DNA of 64,000 bases, from NCBI GenBank assembly GCA_016719535.1, contig JADJYX010000013.1, positions 248,001-312,000 of the forward strand, written 5' to 3'. Positions 50,938 through 61,841 of this stretch are shown here, in pieces. Position 1 is the stretch's first letter. Each line of letters opens with the position of its first letter. Made by a program: the position numbers and the translations under genes. The stretch comes from Rubrivivax sp. Its GTDB lineage: Bacteria; Pseudomonadota; Gammaproteobacteria; Burkholderiales; Burkholderiaceae_C. The notes beneath the pieces are model-generated. The model was given only the letters and a program-made list of their open reading frames with translations. It was not told the origin of the DNA and did no database searches.

Positions 50938-52458
50938 CTATCTCGCCGTCGGCATGATGAACTCGGCGCCCTTGCCGATGCTGTCGGGCCAGCGCTGCAT
51001 CACGCTCTTCTGCCTGGTATAGAAGCGCACGCCTTCCTCGCCGTAGGCGTGCATGTCGCCGAACAGGCTGCGCTTCCAGCCGCCGAAGCCGTGCCAGGCC
51101 ATCGGCACCGGGATCGGCACGTTGATGCCGACCATGCCCACCTGCACGCGGCGCGCGAATTCGCGCGCCACGCCGCCGTCGCTGGTGAAGCAGGCCACGC
51201 CGTTGCCGTATTCGTGGTCGTTGACCAGCTGCACGGCAGCAGCGAAGTCCGGCACGCGCACGCAGGCGAGCACGGGGCCGAAGATCTCTTCCTGGTAGAT
51301 GCGCATCGACGGCTGCACATGGTCGAACAGCGTGCCGCCGGTGAAGAAACCACCCTCGAGCCCCGGCACCTTCAGGCCGCGGCCGTCCACGACCAGCTGC
51401 GCGCCTTCCTCGACGCCGAGCGCGATGTAGCCCTCGATGCGGTCGCGCGCCTGCTGCGTGACGATGGGGCCCATCTCGGCGTCGAGTTCCATCGGGTTCT
51501 TGACCTTCAGCGCGCGCGCACGCTCGGCCAGCCTGGGCACGATGCGGTCGGCCACGTCGCCCACCAGCACGGCCACGCTGATGGCCATGCAGCGTTCGCC
51601 GGCCGAACCGTAGCCGGCGCCGATCAGCGCATCCACGGCCTGGTCGACGTCGGCGTCGGGCATCACCACCATGTGGTTCTTGGCGCCGCCCAGCGCCTGC
51701 ACGCGCTTGCCGTGGTGGGCGCCGGTCTCGTAGATGTAGCGCGCGATCGGCGTGCTGCCGACGAAGCTCAGCGCCTTCACGTCGGGGTGCGACAGCAGCG
51801 CGTCGACCGCGACCTTGTCGCCCTGCACGACGTTGAACACGCCGTCGGGCAGGCCGGCCTGCTGCAGCAGTTCGGCCATGAACAGGCTGGGGCTGGGGTC
51901 ACGCTCGCTGGGCTTGAGGATGAAGGCATTGCCGCAGGCCAGCGCCACCGGGAACATCCACATCGGCACCATGCAGGGGAAGTTGAACGGCGTGATGCCG
52001 GCGACGACGCCCAGCGGCTGACGCAATGTCCAGTTGTCGATGCCGGTCGAGACCTGGTCGGTGTAGTCGCCCTTCAGCAGCTGCGGCACGCCACAGGCGA
52101 ACTCGACGATGTCGATGCCGCGCGAGACCTCGCCCTGGGCGTCGGTGAAGACCTTGCCGTGCTCGGCGGTGATCATCGCGGCCAGCGTGTCCTTGTGCTG
52201 GTTGAGCAGCGCGAGGAAATTGTTCAGGACACGCGCGCGGCGGATCGGTGGCATCTCGCCCCAGGCCGGCTGCGCGGCCCCGGCGGCGGCCACCGCGGCG
52301 GCGACGTCTCCCTCGCTGGCCAGCAGCACCTGGCGCGCCACCGCGCCGGTGGCCGGGTTGTAGACGGCCTGGCTGCGCGTGCTGCTGCCGCGGGCGGGCT
52401 GGCCGCCGATCCAGTGGCCGATGTCGGTGGTGGCGGTGAAGGCTGCGGGCGCGCCCAT
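50938..52458 (-). CDS. mmsA: CoA-acylating methylmalonate-semialdehyde dehydrogenase
   Basis: A 506-residue aldehyde dehydrogenase. It oxidises methylmalonate or malonate semialdehyde with CoA to propionyl- or acetyl-CoA in valine and inositol breakdown. Family marks are GHWIGGQPARGSSTRSQAVYNPATG, TPFNFPCMVPMWMFPVALACGNAFILKPSE, SFVGSTPIARYIYETG, GGAKNHMVVMPDADVDQA and GSAGERCMAIS with catalytic Cys290, the last two typical of MmsA. The C-terminal MHAYGEEGVRFYTRQKSVMQRW also fits. A terminator-like hairpin lies in its leader, 40 bp upstream of the start. Confidence 0.95.
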   Translation of the reverse strand: MGAPAAFTATTDIGHWIGGQPARGSSTRSQAVYNPATGAVARQVLLASEGDVAAAVAAAGAAQPAWGEMPPIRRARVLNNFLALLNQHKDTLAAMITAEHGKVFTDAQGEVSRGIDIVEFACGVPQLLKGDYTDQVSTGIDNWTLRQPLGVVAGITPFNFPCMVPMWMFPVALACGNAFILKPSERDPSPSLFMAELLQQAGLPDGVFNVVQGDKVAVDALLSHPDVKALSFVGSTPIARYIYETGAHHGKRVQALGGAKNHMVVMPDADVDQAVDALIGAGYGSAGERCMAISVAVLVGDVADRIVPRLAERARALKVKNPMELDAEMGPIVTQQARDRIEGYIALGVEEGAQLVVDGRGLKVPGLEGGFFTGGTLFDHVQPSMRIYQEEIFGPVLACVRVPDFAAAVQLVNDHEYGNGVACFTSDGGVAREFARRVQVGMVGINVPIPVPMAWHGFGGWKRSLFGDMHAYGEEGVRFYTRQKSVMQRWPDSIGKGAEFIMPTAR

Positions 52459-52497
52459 GGCGGTCTCCTGATCGTTGGCGAAGGCGCGCAGTCTAAG

Positions 52498-52535
52498 AAA
52501 AAAGGCGGCCCGCAGTGCGTGGGCACGGCGGGCCG
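52498..52535 (-). terminator. Terminator-like hairpin within the mmsA leader
   Basis: On the minus strand CGGCCCGC (52528-52535) and GCGGGCCG (52506-52513) form an 8-bp stem with a 14-base loop, then CC and six T. The nearest minus-strand gene upstream is at 53340, beyond a plus-strand gene, so this ends either a short leader RNA of mmsA (attenuation) or an unknown small RNA. Confidence 0.6.
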
Positions 52536-52666
52536 GTCAAGTCCTCGTCAAAGGACGTCGTTGGGAACGTCAACGTAGCGCCCTGCGGCGCCAACCCCTG
52601 CGCGCCCACTCTAGTCCAGCGGCCAGCCCGTGCCCATCCCCGGGGTCCGGGGGTGACAATGCCGGC

Positions 52667-53332
52667 ATGAAGCCCGAACCGACCGCCGTGGCCGCGCCGA
52701 TGCGCGAAGCCGAGATCGACGCGCTGCAGCGGCAGCTCGACGCCGTGCCGCCGCCGCTGGAACCGCTGGACGTGAGCGCGCTCGACGGCTACCTCTGCGG
52801 CGTGCTGCTGCAGCCGCGCCCGGTGCCGCCGGACGTCTGGCTGCCGGGCGTCTTCGACCTCGACGGCCGGCCGCTGCCGCCGGGCTTCGACGCCGCGCCG
52901 CTGCAGGAGCTGGTGCTGCGCCGGCATGCCGAGCTCGACCGCGCCATCGGGCGCCGCGACTGGTTCGATCCCTGGATTTTCCAGCTCGACGAGGCCGATT
53001 CGCCGTCGGAAGCGGTGCTGCCCTGGGTGGCCGGCTTCGCCGCCGCGCAGGACCGCTGTCCCGCGCTGATGGCCATCGACGACGCCGCGCTGGTGGAGCC
53101 ACTGGCCCTGCTGTACCTGCATTTCGATCGTGAGGATCTGGAGGATGCGGACGCGCTGCTCGAGGTCATCGACACGCTGGAGCCGCCCGCGGACCTGGCC
53201 GAGGCGGTGCAGGATCTGGTGCGCGCGCTGATGCTGATCGCCGACGTGACGCGGCCGCGGCCGAAGGCGGCCACGGCCGCGCCGCGCCGCCCCGGTGGTG
53301 CGCGCCGCCCGGGCGGGGGCCGCCGCCGCTGA
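52667..53332 (+). CDS. YecA/YgfB family (UPF0149) protein
   Basis: A 221-residue helical protein. Typical motifs are LEPLDVSALDGYLCGVLLQP, PDVWLPGVFD, EAVLPWVAGFAAAQDR and LALLYLHFDREDLEDADALLEVIDTLEPPADLAEAVQDLVRALM. Such proteins are unannotated in function; some members carry a C-terminal SEC-C metal motif, absent here. The tail is a basic Arg/Gly stretch (RRPGGARRPGGGRRR), likely to contact nucleic acid. It starts with ATG 52667 after GTGACAATGCC. Confidence 0.85.
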   Translation: MKPEPTAVAAPMREAEIDALQRQLDAVPPPLEPLDVSALDGYLCGVLLQPRPVPPDVWLPGVFDLDGRPLPPGFDAAPLQELVLRRHAELDRAIGRRDWFDPWIFQLDEADSPSEAVLPWVAGFAAAQDRCPALMAIDDAALVEPLALLYLHFDREDLEDADALLEVIDTLEPPADLAEAVQDLVRALMLIADVTRPRPKAATAAPRRPGGARRPGGGRRR

Positions 53333-53339
53333 AGCAGCC

Positions 53340-54635
53340 TCAGGCGCCACCGCCGAAGACCGCGCGCGCATGCACGCCCAGGCCATGGGCGACGCTGGCG
53401 AAGCGGTCGCCGCGCACCGGGCGCGCGGCCGGGAAGGCGGCGCCGATGCGCCCGACCAGCGACGGCAGCCCCGTGGAGCCGCCGGTGAAATAGAGGGCAT
53501 CGACCGCCGTCGGCGCCAGCCCGGCAAGGCGCACGGTCTCGCGCGCGGCCTCGACGATGCGTTCGAGGTCGGATTCGATCGCCTGCGCGGCACGGCGTTC
53601 GTCAAGCCCTGCGGCCAGGCCGGGCTCGAGGTCAGCCAGGTCGATTGCCGCCTGGCCGTCGGTGGCGACATCGATCTTGGCCTGCTCGGCCGCCGCCGCC
53701 AGCGCGTGGCCCAGGCGCAACTGCAGCACGCGCAGCAGGCGGCGGTGCTGCCCGGGGTCGGCAAACCATTCACGCATCTGCCGCGCCTCGGCCACGCGAG
53801 CTGGCGCGTAGACGGTATTGATCAGGTGCCAGGTCGCGAGGTCGAAATACAGGCCGCTGGGCATCTCGCGCGGCGCCTCGCCCGGCCGCGCCCGGCGCAG
53901 CGTGCGGTGGCCGAGCAGCGGCAGGATGGCGGTCAGCTCGACATGGCGGTCGAAATCGGTGCCGGCGACATGCACGCCATGGCTGGCCAAAATGTCGTCG
54001 CGCCGGTCGATGCGGCCGCGGCGGGCGGGGCCCACGCGCACGAGCGCGAAGTCCGAGGTGCCGCCGCCGATATCGGCCACCAGCACGCACGCCTCGGCGT
54101 CGACCTGCCGCTCGTGGTCGAGCGCTGCGGCGATGGGCTCGAACTGGAACAGCACCTCGGCAAATCCTGCGCGGCGCGCCGCCGCGGCCAGCGCGGCCTG
54201 TGCCAGCGCGTCCCGGGCGGGGTCGTCGTCGACGAAATAGACCGGGCGGCCGATGACGACGCGCTCGAGCGGCGCACCCGCGGCGGCTTCGGCGCGCTGC
54301 TTCAGGTGCAGCAGGAAGGCGGCGATGACGTCGGTGAATTTCACCGCGCGGCCAGCGCCGATGTCGGTGCTCTGCTCGATCAGCGGTGAACCGAGCACGC
54401 TCTTGAGCGAGCGCATCAACCGGCCGTCGAGCCCGTCGACATAGGCGGCGATGGCGGCTCGCCCGAAGGCCAGACCGGGCTCGTCGGCGCGGTAGAACAC
54501 CGCGGTCGGCATGGTGCGGTGGCCGGGTTCGACTTCGATCAACCTCACCCCCTGCCGCCCGTCGCCATCGGCTGGCAGCGCGATGGCGGAGTTGGACGTG
54601 CCGAAATCGATGGCGGCAAAACCGGGTGCGGGCAT
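53340..54635 (-). CDS. Hsp70 family protein, YegD-like
   Basis: A 431-residue actin-fold ATPase. The phosphate loops are FAAIDFGTSNSAIAL at the start, LVADIGGGTSDFALV in the middle and LYFTGGSTGLPSLV near the end. YRADEPGLAFGRAAIAAY and RLMRSLKSVLGS fit the YegD group. It lacks the Hsp70 substrate-binding half, as YegD proteins do, so it is not a classical chaperone; the role is unknown. The ATG at 54635 was chosen because the phosphate loop follows directly; the frame is open upstream. Confidence 0.9.
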   Translation of the reverse strand: MPAPGFAAIDFGTSNSAIALPADGDGRQGVRLIEVEPGHRTMPTAVFYRADEPGLAFGRAAIAAYVDGLDGRLMRSLKSVLGSPLIEQSTDIGAGRAVKFTDVIAAFLLHLKQRAEAAAGAPLERVVIGRPVYFVDDDPARDALAQAALAAAARRAGFAEVLFQFEPIAAALDHERQVDAEACVLVADIGGGTSDFALVRVGPARRGRIDRRDDILASHGVHVAGTDFDRHVELTAILPLLGHRTLRRARPGEAPREMPSGLYFDLATWHLINTVYAPARVAEARQMREWFADPGQHRRLLRVLQLRLGHALAAAAEQAKIDVATDGQAAIDLADLEPGLAAGLDERRAAQAIESDLERIVEAARETVRLAGLAPTAVDALYFTGGSTGLPSLVGRIGAAFPAARPVRGDRFASVAHGLGVHARAVFGGGA

Positions 54636-54788
54636 GGCGCGGCGTCTTGCGGTGATCGGCGGGGCGCGGATTCTAGGGGTGCGGCGCGCGGCCGGCGCGA
54701 TGCCGTGAACTGGGGCACGTGTACCGCTCATTCCCGGGGTTTCGCGTTGCAGCCAAACCCGCACACTGCGCAGCAAGAGGCACCCACC

Positions 54789-54998
54789 ATGAGCGAACCC
54801 GGCCATCCCCTGAAGCTGTTCGATCTGTGGCGTCGCCGTGCCGACGATTCGATGCTGGCGGAACCTGCCGACGTCGGCACCGCCTTCGGGCTCGAACTGA
54901 GCATGCTGCCCGACGACGAGCCCGCCGCCACCGCCTCGACCGGTGCGCCCGGCGGCACGGGCTGGTGGCGCCGCCTCACCCGCTGGTCGGGAAACTGA
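54789..54998 (+). CDS. Small protein of unknown function
   Basis: A 69-residue protein, MSEPGHPLKLFDLWRRRADD, later LELSMLPDDEPAATA, ending GWWRRLTRWSGN. It has no hydrophobic helix, and the tail is Trp/Arg-rich and could be amphipathic. It has no ribosome site as strong as its neighbours' (GAGGCACCCACC). Its placement, 61 bp upstream of the TetR gene and in the same direction, suggests a shared region but no known link. Confidence 0.5.
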   Translation: MSEPGHPLKLFDLWRRRADDSMLAEPADVGTAFGLELSMLPDDEPAATASTGAPGGTGWWRRLTRWSGN

Positions 54999-55015
54999 AG
55001 TCGAAGGGCACTCGC

Positions 55016-55028
55016 GACTGATCAGTTC
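55016..55028. promoter_or_regulatory. Palindrome-like site GACTGATCAGTTC upstream of tetR-type gene
   Basis: Eleven bases are the same as in the palindrome at 17429-17440 before the fasciclin genes. It lies just upstream of TAGAAT (55048-55053), a -10-like box, so repressor binding here would block the promoter of the TetR gene (autoregulation). Confidence 0.4.
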
Positions 55029-55059
55029 AGCTTGCGACTGTCTCGGCTAGAATCGGGGC

Positions 55060-55671
55060 ATGGCACGAGGCAGCTTCCGCGAACACCTGTTGCGCGTCCG
55101 CGAGGACGCGATCATTTCATCCGTCAACCACCTGCTGGCCGAAAAGGGCTTCGACCTGATGACGGTCGACGAGGTGGCGGCCGATGTCGGCATCGCCAAG
55201 GCCAGCCTCTACAAGCATTTTGCGTCGAAGGAAGCGCTGGCCGCGGCGGCGATGGTGCGCGTGCTCGAACGCGGCGCGGCACTGCTGGATGAACTGGCCG
55301 CGCGGCCGGAGCTGACACCGCTGGCGCGCCTGCGCGCGGTGGCGCGCTGGGCGCTGGAGCAGCAACTGCTGGGTGAGATGCCGACACTGCCGTCGCAGAA
55401 CTCCACGCTGCGCGCCGAATTGCTGGGCAGCAAGGCCTATGTCGACCTGCTGATGAAGTCGAGCGACCAGCTCGGCGAATGGATCGTGCAGGCCCAGGCC
55501 AGCGGCGACATCGACCCCACGCTTCCACCCGAGGTCGTTCTCTATACCGTCTTTGCGCGCGCCTGCGACCCGGTGCCCGGCTTCCTGAAGGCAGGCGGCC
55601 AGTTCAGTGACGAGCAGATCGTCGAACTGGTGCTGCGCAGCTGTTTCGACGGCCTGCGCGCGCGCTCCTAG
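55060..55671 (+). CDS. TetR/AcrR family transcriptional regulator
   Basis: A 203-residue regulator. The N-terminal HTH is at about residues 10-60: REDAIISSVNHLLAEKGFDLMTVDEVAADVGIAKASLYKHFASKEALAAAAM. The C-terminal ligand/dimer domain is helical (LARLRAVARWALEQQLLGEM, AYVDLLMKSSDQLGEWIVQAQASGDI). It is likely a repressor of its own promoter and others; a palindromic candidate operator lies 30 bp upstream. Its stop overlaps the convergent uspA stop by 4 bp. Confidence 0.92.
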   Translation: MARGSFREHLLRVREDAIISSVNHLLAEKGFDLMTVDEVAADVGIAKASLYKHFASKEALAAAAMVRVLERGAALLDELAARPELTPLARLRAVARWALEQQLLGEMPTLPSQNSTLRAELLGSKAYVDLLMKSSDQLGEWIVQAQASGDIDPTLPPEVVLYTVFARACDPVPGFLKAGGQFSDEQIVELVLRSCFDGLRARS

Positions 55672-56090
55672 CGGATCAGCAGCACCGGGGTGCTGCAATT
55701 GGCCAGCACCTTGGTGGCCACCGAGCCCATGACCAGGTTGGTCAGCGTGCCGTGGCCGTGCGAGCCCATCATCAGCAGGTCGAATTTGCCCTTGTCGGCC
55801 GCGCCGGCGATGGTGTCGGCGGCGACGCCGACCTTGGCGACATAGCTGGCGGTGATGCCCTGCCTGACGAAGTAGGCGCGGATCGGTTTGAAGACCTTTT
55901 CGGCTTCGGCTTCGTAATAGTCCTTCAGCACCTGCTTGTCGAGCACGGCGGCCGCGCGCGGCGGCACCGCCGGCACGGTGTGGATCACGGTGTAGTCATG
56001 CGCGCTGCCCAGCCACTCGTCGTGAGCGGCCAGGTAGGCCAGCATGCGCTTGGTATAGGGGCTGCCGTCGACGGCGACGAGGATCTTCAA
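55668..56090 (-). CDS. Universal stress protein
   Basis: A 140-residue UspA-type protein. It starts MKILVAVDGSPYTKRMLAYL and keeps the ATP-binding motif GSHGHGTLTNLVMGSVATKVLANCSTPVLLI (G-x2-G-x9-G-S). An ATP-binding member is thus expected; such proteins are induced by starvation or redox stress. It lies next to the TetR gene. The divergent upstream partner is absent. Confidence 0.94.
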   Translation of the reverse strand: MKILVAVDGSPYTKRMLAYLAAHDEWLGSAHDYTVIHTVPAVPPRAAAVLDKQVLKDYYEAEAEKVFKPIRAYFVRQGITASYVAKVGVAADTIAGAADKGKFDLLMMGSHGHGTLTNLVMGSVATKVLANCSTPVLLIR

Positions 56091-56172
56091 ACTCTTCTCC
56101 TCCAGGCCGCACCGATGCAGCCGGCGTGAGAAGTGTGCCGCCTCGGACCATGCCCCGATTGATCCTGGGCAA

Positions 56173-56945
56173 TCAGCAATCGATGGTCAGCAGCGGATCG
56201 AAGCCCGCGGCCTCGCCCTTGGACGCCAGGCCGCGGGCCTGGCAGATCACGCGCGCCGGGGCACCCCCGGGGCGCGGCACGCGATAGTCGTGGCGGCAGT
56301 GCAGGTGGCCGTGCAGCCACAGGTCGGCGCGCGCGATGAGGTCGTCGTCGCCATTGCAGAAGCTGGCCGTGCCGGGCTGGCGGCCATAGCGCGGGTCGGC
56401 ACTCCGCACGCTGGGGGCGAAATGCGTGACGACGACGGTGCGATCCCAGCGGCCCCGGGATGGCTGCGTGAGCTCGCCTTCGAGCCAGGCACGGTCGGCA
56501 AGGCCCTCCTCGCGCACGCCCTCGGCGTCGAGCGGGCGGCCGCGGCGCGTGGACCCCATCAGGCGCAGGAAATAGGCCGCCGCGCGCATCGCGCGTTCGC
56601 GCTGCACGGCGCCGAAGAGGTCGAAGTCGCTCCAGCGCACCACGCCGGCGAAGCGCACGCGCAGCCCGTCGGCGGCGGTGATCACGAGCGATTCGCGGTG
56701 CAGCAGCCGGATGCCGAGCGCCGCGCATCGGGTGCGCAGCGCCGGCACGACGCCGTCGACCGCGCGGCCGTCGAACTCGTGGTTGCCGGGCACGAACAGC
56801 ACCGGCACCGGCCAGCCCGCGAACCGCTGCAGGCCGCGCCAGCTGGCGTCGATGTCACCGGCCAGCACCAGCACCTCGGCCCCCGGCGCCGGCGCCGGAT
56901 CGAAGGCTTCGGTCTCGAGGTGCAGGTCGGACAGCAGTTGCAGCT

Positions 56946-56949
<4 letters not shown>
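56173..56949 (-). CDS. Calcineurin-like metallophosphoesterase
   Basis: A 258-residue protein. Metal motifs are LQLLSDLHLETE (D-x-H), VLVLAGDID (GD), LFVPGNHEFDG (GNHE), VVVTHFAPS and LWLHGHLHCRHDY (GHxH), all in order. Substrate is unknown. A start at TTG 56949 overlaps the pckG stop by TTGA and puts the first strand at once at the N-terminus; no ATG is available near. It would therefore be translated with pckG. Confidence 0.82.
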
Positions 56950-58826
<1,877 letters not shown>

Positions 58827-59160
58827 GGGAGCTCCAATCATGGCTAAAGACAGGGATGCGGGATTGGGCGAAACCCGCCCCGCCGCGCCGCCCGCCGTGC
58901 GGGGCAGGTCGGCCGGAACGCGAGGCTCGCCGAATGCCGCGACCGTCACCGATCGAGGCCGCCATGACGCCGCCCGCGGGTCTGCGGCGGCGTGTGGGAG
59001 GGCCCCGTGCGGCGGGTCCGCGCACACGGGGGAGGGCATTGTGCACCCCTGGCGGACACCGGGTCACCACCGGTCCCGATGCCCACATGCAAAATCCGCA
59101 TGACGTGATGCCTGCCACGGCAATGCGACCTGCAGGCGCCGCCATGTCACAGTGCGGGCC
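58827..59160. other. Intergenic region between pckG and the MOSC gene
   Basis: A 334-bp divergent region. It holds a GCGGG...CCCGC dyad near 58858-58885 and a patch of lower GC near 59090-59110. I see no gene and no clear promoter box; both divergent promoters must lie here. Confidence 0.5.
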
Positions 59161-59742
59161 ATGCAGATCCTGAGTGTCAACCTCGCGCGCGCCGAGATGC
59201 GCACCATCGCCGGCCGCCGCGTGGCGACGGCGATCGGCAAGCGGCCGGTCGCCGGCCCGGTCGCGGTCGGGCCGCTGGGCCTGGCGGGCGACGAGCAGGC
59301 CGACCCTTCGGTGCACGGCGGCATCGCCAAGGCCGTCTATGCCTACCCGCACGCGCACTTTGCCTTCTGGCAGACGGTGCGCGCGCAGGCCCAGGCGTCG
59401 CCGTGGGACGAGCCGCTGCCGCCGGGCATCTTTGGCGAGAACCTGACGATCGAGGGCCTGGCCGAGGACCGCTTGTGGGTCGGCGACCGCCTGCAGCTGC
59501 CCGGCTGCGTGCTGGCGGTGAGCGAGCCGCGCATGCCCTGTTTCAAATTCAATGCCGCGATGGGTTTTGCGCAGGCAGCCAGGCTGATGGTGCAGTCGGG
59601 CTACTGCGGCAGCTACCTGGCGGTGCTGGAGCCCGGCACGCTGCAGGCCGGCGACGCGATCCAGCTGTTGCCGGGGCCGCGCGAAGTGAGCGTGCGCGAA
59701 CTTTTCAGGGCACGGGCCAAGGGTCGAAGCGCCTCGTGGTAG
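59161..59742 (+). CDS. MOSC-domain protein
   Basis: A 193-residue protein starting MQILSVNLARAEM. MOSC features are VGPLGLAGDEQADPSVHGGIAKAVYAYPHAHFAFW, PGIFGENLTIEGL and the cofactor Cys in SEPRMPCFKFNAAMG. The layout is that of YiiM-like (6-N-hydroxylaminopurine resistance) proteins that use a molybdenum cofactor. The ATG at 59161 is preferred to an in-frame GTG at 59152. Confidence 0.9.
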   Translation: MQILSVNLARAEMRTIAGRRVATAIGKRPVAGPVAVGPLGLAGDEQADPSVHGGIAKAVYAYPHAHFAFWQTVRAQAQASPWDEPLPPGIFGENLTIEGLAEDRLWVGDRLQLPGCVLAVSEPRMPCFKFNAAMGFAQAARLMVQSGYCGSYLAVLEPGTLQAGDAIQLLPGPREVSVRELFRARAKGRSASW

Positions 59743-59788
59743 AAGCAACGAATGCCGTTGCCGCGGCACCGCCACCGGTCGCACCCCG

Positions 59789-60538
59789 ATGATCGAACCC
59801 CTGCTGCTGACCACCACCCGCGTGCGCACCTTCGACGGCGCGCGCGCGCTGACCGAGGCCAGCGGATTTTTCTTCGCGCATGCAGGGCGCCTCTTTCTCG
59901 TCACCAGCCGGCATGTGGTGTTCGAGCCGTCCATCGGCCACCGGCCCAACCGCATCGAGCTGAACATCCATATCGATGCCGACGACCTGACACGCGTGGC
60001 CACGCTGTCGGTGCTGCTGTATGCCGACGGCCTGGCCAACTGGCGACAGGCGCGCGACAGCGGCGGCGAGGTCGACGTCGCCGCCATCGAACTCGACGTC
60101 GACGCGCTGCCGGCGCGGCGGCAGATGCACTGCTTCACCACCGAGCACCTGGTGCACGACCTGCACGCGGTGAGCGCGGGCGATGCGGCGCTGATCGTCG
60201 GTTTTCCGCTCGGCTTCCACGACACCCTGCACCACCTGCCGGTGGTGCGGCAGGCGGTGGTGGCCTCGTCGTTCGGCGTGCGCTTCCAGGGCCAGGGCTA
60301 CTTTCTGACCGATGCGCGCACGCACCGCGGCAGCAGCGGCGCACCGGTGGTGATGCAGGCGCCGGGCATGGTGGCCGAGCTGCCCTGGAAGCTGCTGGGC
60401 GTGCACTCGGCGCGCATGGACATGAGCTCGCGCGACCTGCGGCTGGACGAATCGCTGGGCCTGAACTGCGCCTGGTATGCCGACATCCTGCTGACGCTGG
60501 TCGCCGATCGCGACCCCGAAACGCCGACGGACGACTGA
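59789..60538 (+). CDS. Trypsin-like serine protease without signal peptide
   Basis: A 249-residue protein with the S1 peptidase triad order: His in LFLVTSRHVVFEP, Asp in EVDVAAIELDV, Ser in RGSSGAPVVMQ. N-terminal SGFFFAHAGRLFLVTS is a typical chymotrypsin-fold strand. No signal peptide or PDZ domain is present, so it appears cytosolic. The central part has VGFPLGFHDTLHHLPVVRQAVVAS. Relatives serve as uncharacterised bacterial S1 proteins. It lies between MOSC and rlmJ. Confidence 0.82.
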   Translation: MIEPLLLTTTRVRTFDGARALTEASGFFFAHAGRLFLVTSRHVVFEPSIGHRPNRIELNIHIDADDLTRVATLSVLLYADGLANWRQARDSGGEVDVAAIELDVDALPARRQMHCFTTEHLVHDLHAVSAGDAALIVGFPLGFHDTLHHLPVVRQAVVASSFGVRFQGQGYFLTDARTHRGSSGAPVVMQAPGMVAELPWKLLGVHSARMDMSSRDLRLDESLGLNCAWYADILLTLVADRDPETPTDD

Positions 60539-60563
60539 CCCGGCGGCATGGCACAGTCAGGCC

Positions 60564-61418
60564 ATGCTCGCCTACCGACACGCCTTCCACGCCGGCAACC
60601 ATGCCGACGTGCTCAAGCACCTCACGCTGGTTCAGGTGCTGCAGCACTTGAACCAGAAGGAGAAGGGCTACCGCGTGATCGACACCCACGCCGGCGCCGG
60701 TGCTTACGCCCTCGGTGGCCGCCAGGCGCAGCTGCACCGCGAATTCGATTCCGGCATCGCCCGCCTGTGGGGGCGCGGCGACCTGCCGCGCGCGGTGCAA
60801 GCCTATGTCGACCAGGTGCGCGCCTTCAACGACGGCCCCGAATTGCGACAGTACCCCGGCTCGCCCGAGCTGGCGCGCCGGCTGCTGCGGCCACAGGACC
60901 AGTTGCGCCTGTTCGAGCTGCACGCCACCGATCACGGCCAGCTGGCCGGGCGCATGCGCGGCGATGCCCGTGTCGAGGTGCGGCCGGCCGATGGCTTCAC
61001 GGTGCTGAAGTCGCAGCTGCCGCCGCCGACGCGGCGCGGCCTGCTGCTGATCGACCCGCCCTACGAGATCAAGACCGACTATCCGCGCGTGCTGGCCGCC
61101 TTGCGCGAGGCGTTGACGCGTTTTGCCGAATGCACGGTGCTGATCTGGCTGCCGCAGTTGCAGCTGCTCGAGGCCGCCAGGCTGCCGCAGCGTCTGAAGG
61201 CGGCCGCCACCGGCGTGGCGCCCAAGGGCTGGCTGCTGGCGCGGCTGAGCGTGCAGCACCCGCGCGCGCGCGGCTTCGGCATGCTGGGCAGCCTGGTCTT
61301 CGTGGCCAACCCGCCGCATACGCTGGCGCCGGCGCTGCGACAGGCCCTGCCCTGGCTGGCAGCCACGCTGGCCGAGGACGAACAAGCCGCCGGCTGGGCC
61401 TGCGAGACCAGCGCCTGA
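60564..61418 (+). CDS. rlmJ: 23S rRNA (adenine-2030-N6)-methyltransferase
   Basis: A 284-residue enzyme of the RlmJ family, which methylates A2030 of 23S rRNA. It starts MLAYRHAFHAGNHADVLKH, family-typical, and has VIDTHAGAGAY (SAM motif I) and the catalytic LLLIDPPYEIKTDYPRV (DPPY). It ends CETSA; E. coli RlmJ is of similar length. It lies 25 bp after the protease-like gene. Confidence 0.95.
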   Translation: MLAYRHAFHAGNHADVLKHLTLVQVLQHLNQKEKGYRVIDTHAGAGAYALGGRQAQLHREFDSGIARLWGRGDLPRAVQAYVDQVRAFNDGPELRQYPGSPELARRLLRPQDQLRLFELHATDHGQLAGRMRGDARVEVRPADGFTVLKSQLPPPTRRGLLLIDPPYEIKTDYPRVLAALREALTRFAECTVLIWLPQLQLLEAARLPQRLKAAATGVAPKGWLLARLSVQHPRARGFGMLGSLVFVANPPHTLAPALRQALPWLAATLAEDEQAAGWACETSA

Positions 61419-61452
61419 GCGACCGCCCGGACCTTGCGGCCGAATGCGCCGC

Positions 61453-61839
61453 TCAGGGGATCATGTGCGTGAACTGCCCCGGGGTGATGAAGGTGATCAC
61501 CCCGCCCCAGGTGCAGTTCAGCGTCGAGGTGTTGTCCAGCGCCGGGGCGCCGCCCAGCATCACCGTCGGCGCGCCGGGCTTCCAGGGGCCGACCGGCACG
61601 GGGACGCAAGGCATGGGCGTCAGCACGCCGGCCGCGGCCGTGGTGGCCGCCGCCACCGCCGGGTTGGCCGGCGAGGTGCACATCGCGAACGGCGGGATGT
61701 TGACCATCGGCACGAAATCCATGATGTTGGCGGCCAGCACGCCGGCGGTATTCACCATCTTGACCGTCGGCACCAGCGCGCTGGGCGCCAGGCCAAAGGT
61801 GCACATCATCTGTGCACCCAGACAGCAGTTCATCGGCAT
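61453..61839 (-). CDS. DUF4280/PAAR-like domain protein
   Basis: A 128-residue protein that is almost all one DUF4280-type PAAR-like domain: CCLGAQMMCTFGLAPSALVP, ANIMDFVPMVNIPPFAMC, MPCVPVPVGPWKPG and NCTWGGVITFITPGQFTHM. Such domains cap the tip of the T6SS spike (VgrG) and carry effectors. It is the last gene of a minus-strand group, two bases after the PP2C gene, so it fits a type VI locus. Confidence 0.85.
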   Translation of the reverse strand: MPMNCCLGAQMMCTFGLAPSALVPTVKMVNTAGVLAANIMDFVPMVNIPPFAMCTSPANPAVAAATTAAAGVLTPMPCVPVPVGPWKPGAPTVMLGGAPALDNTSTLNCTWGGVITFITPGQFTHMIP

Positions 61840-61841
61840 GT

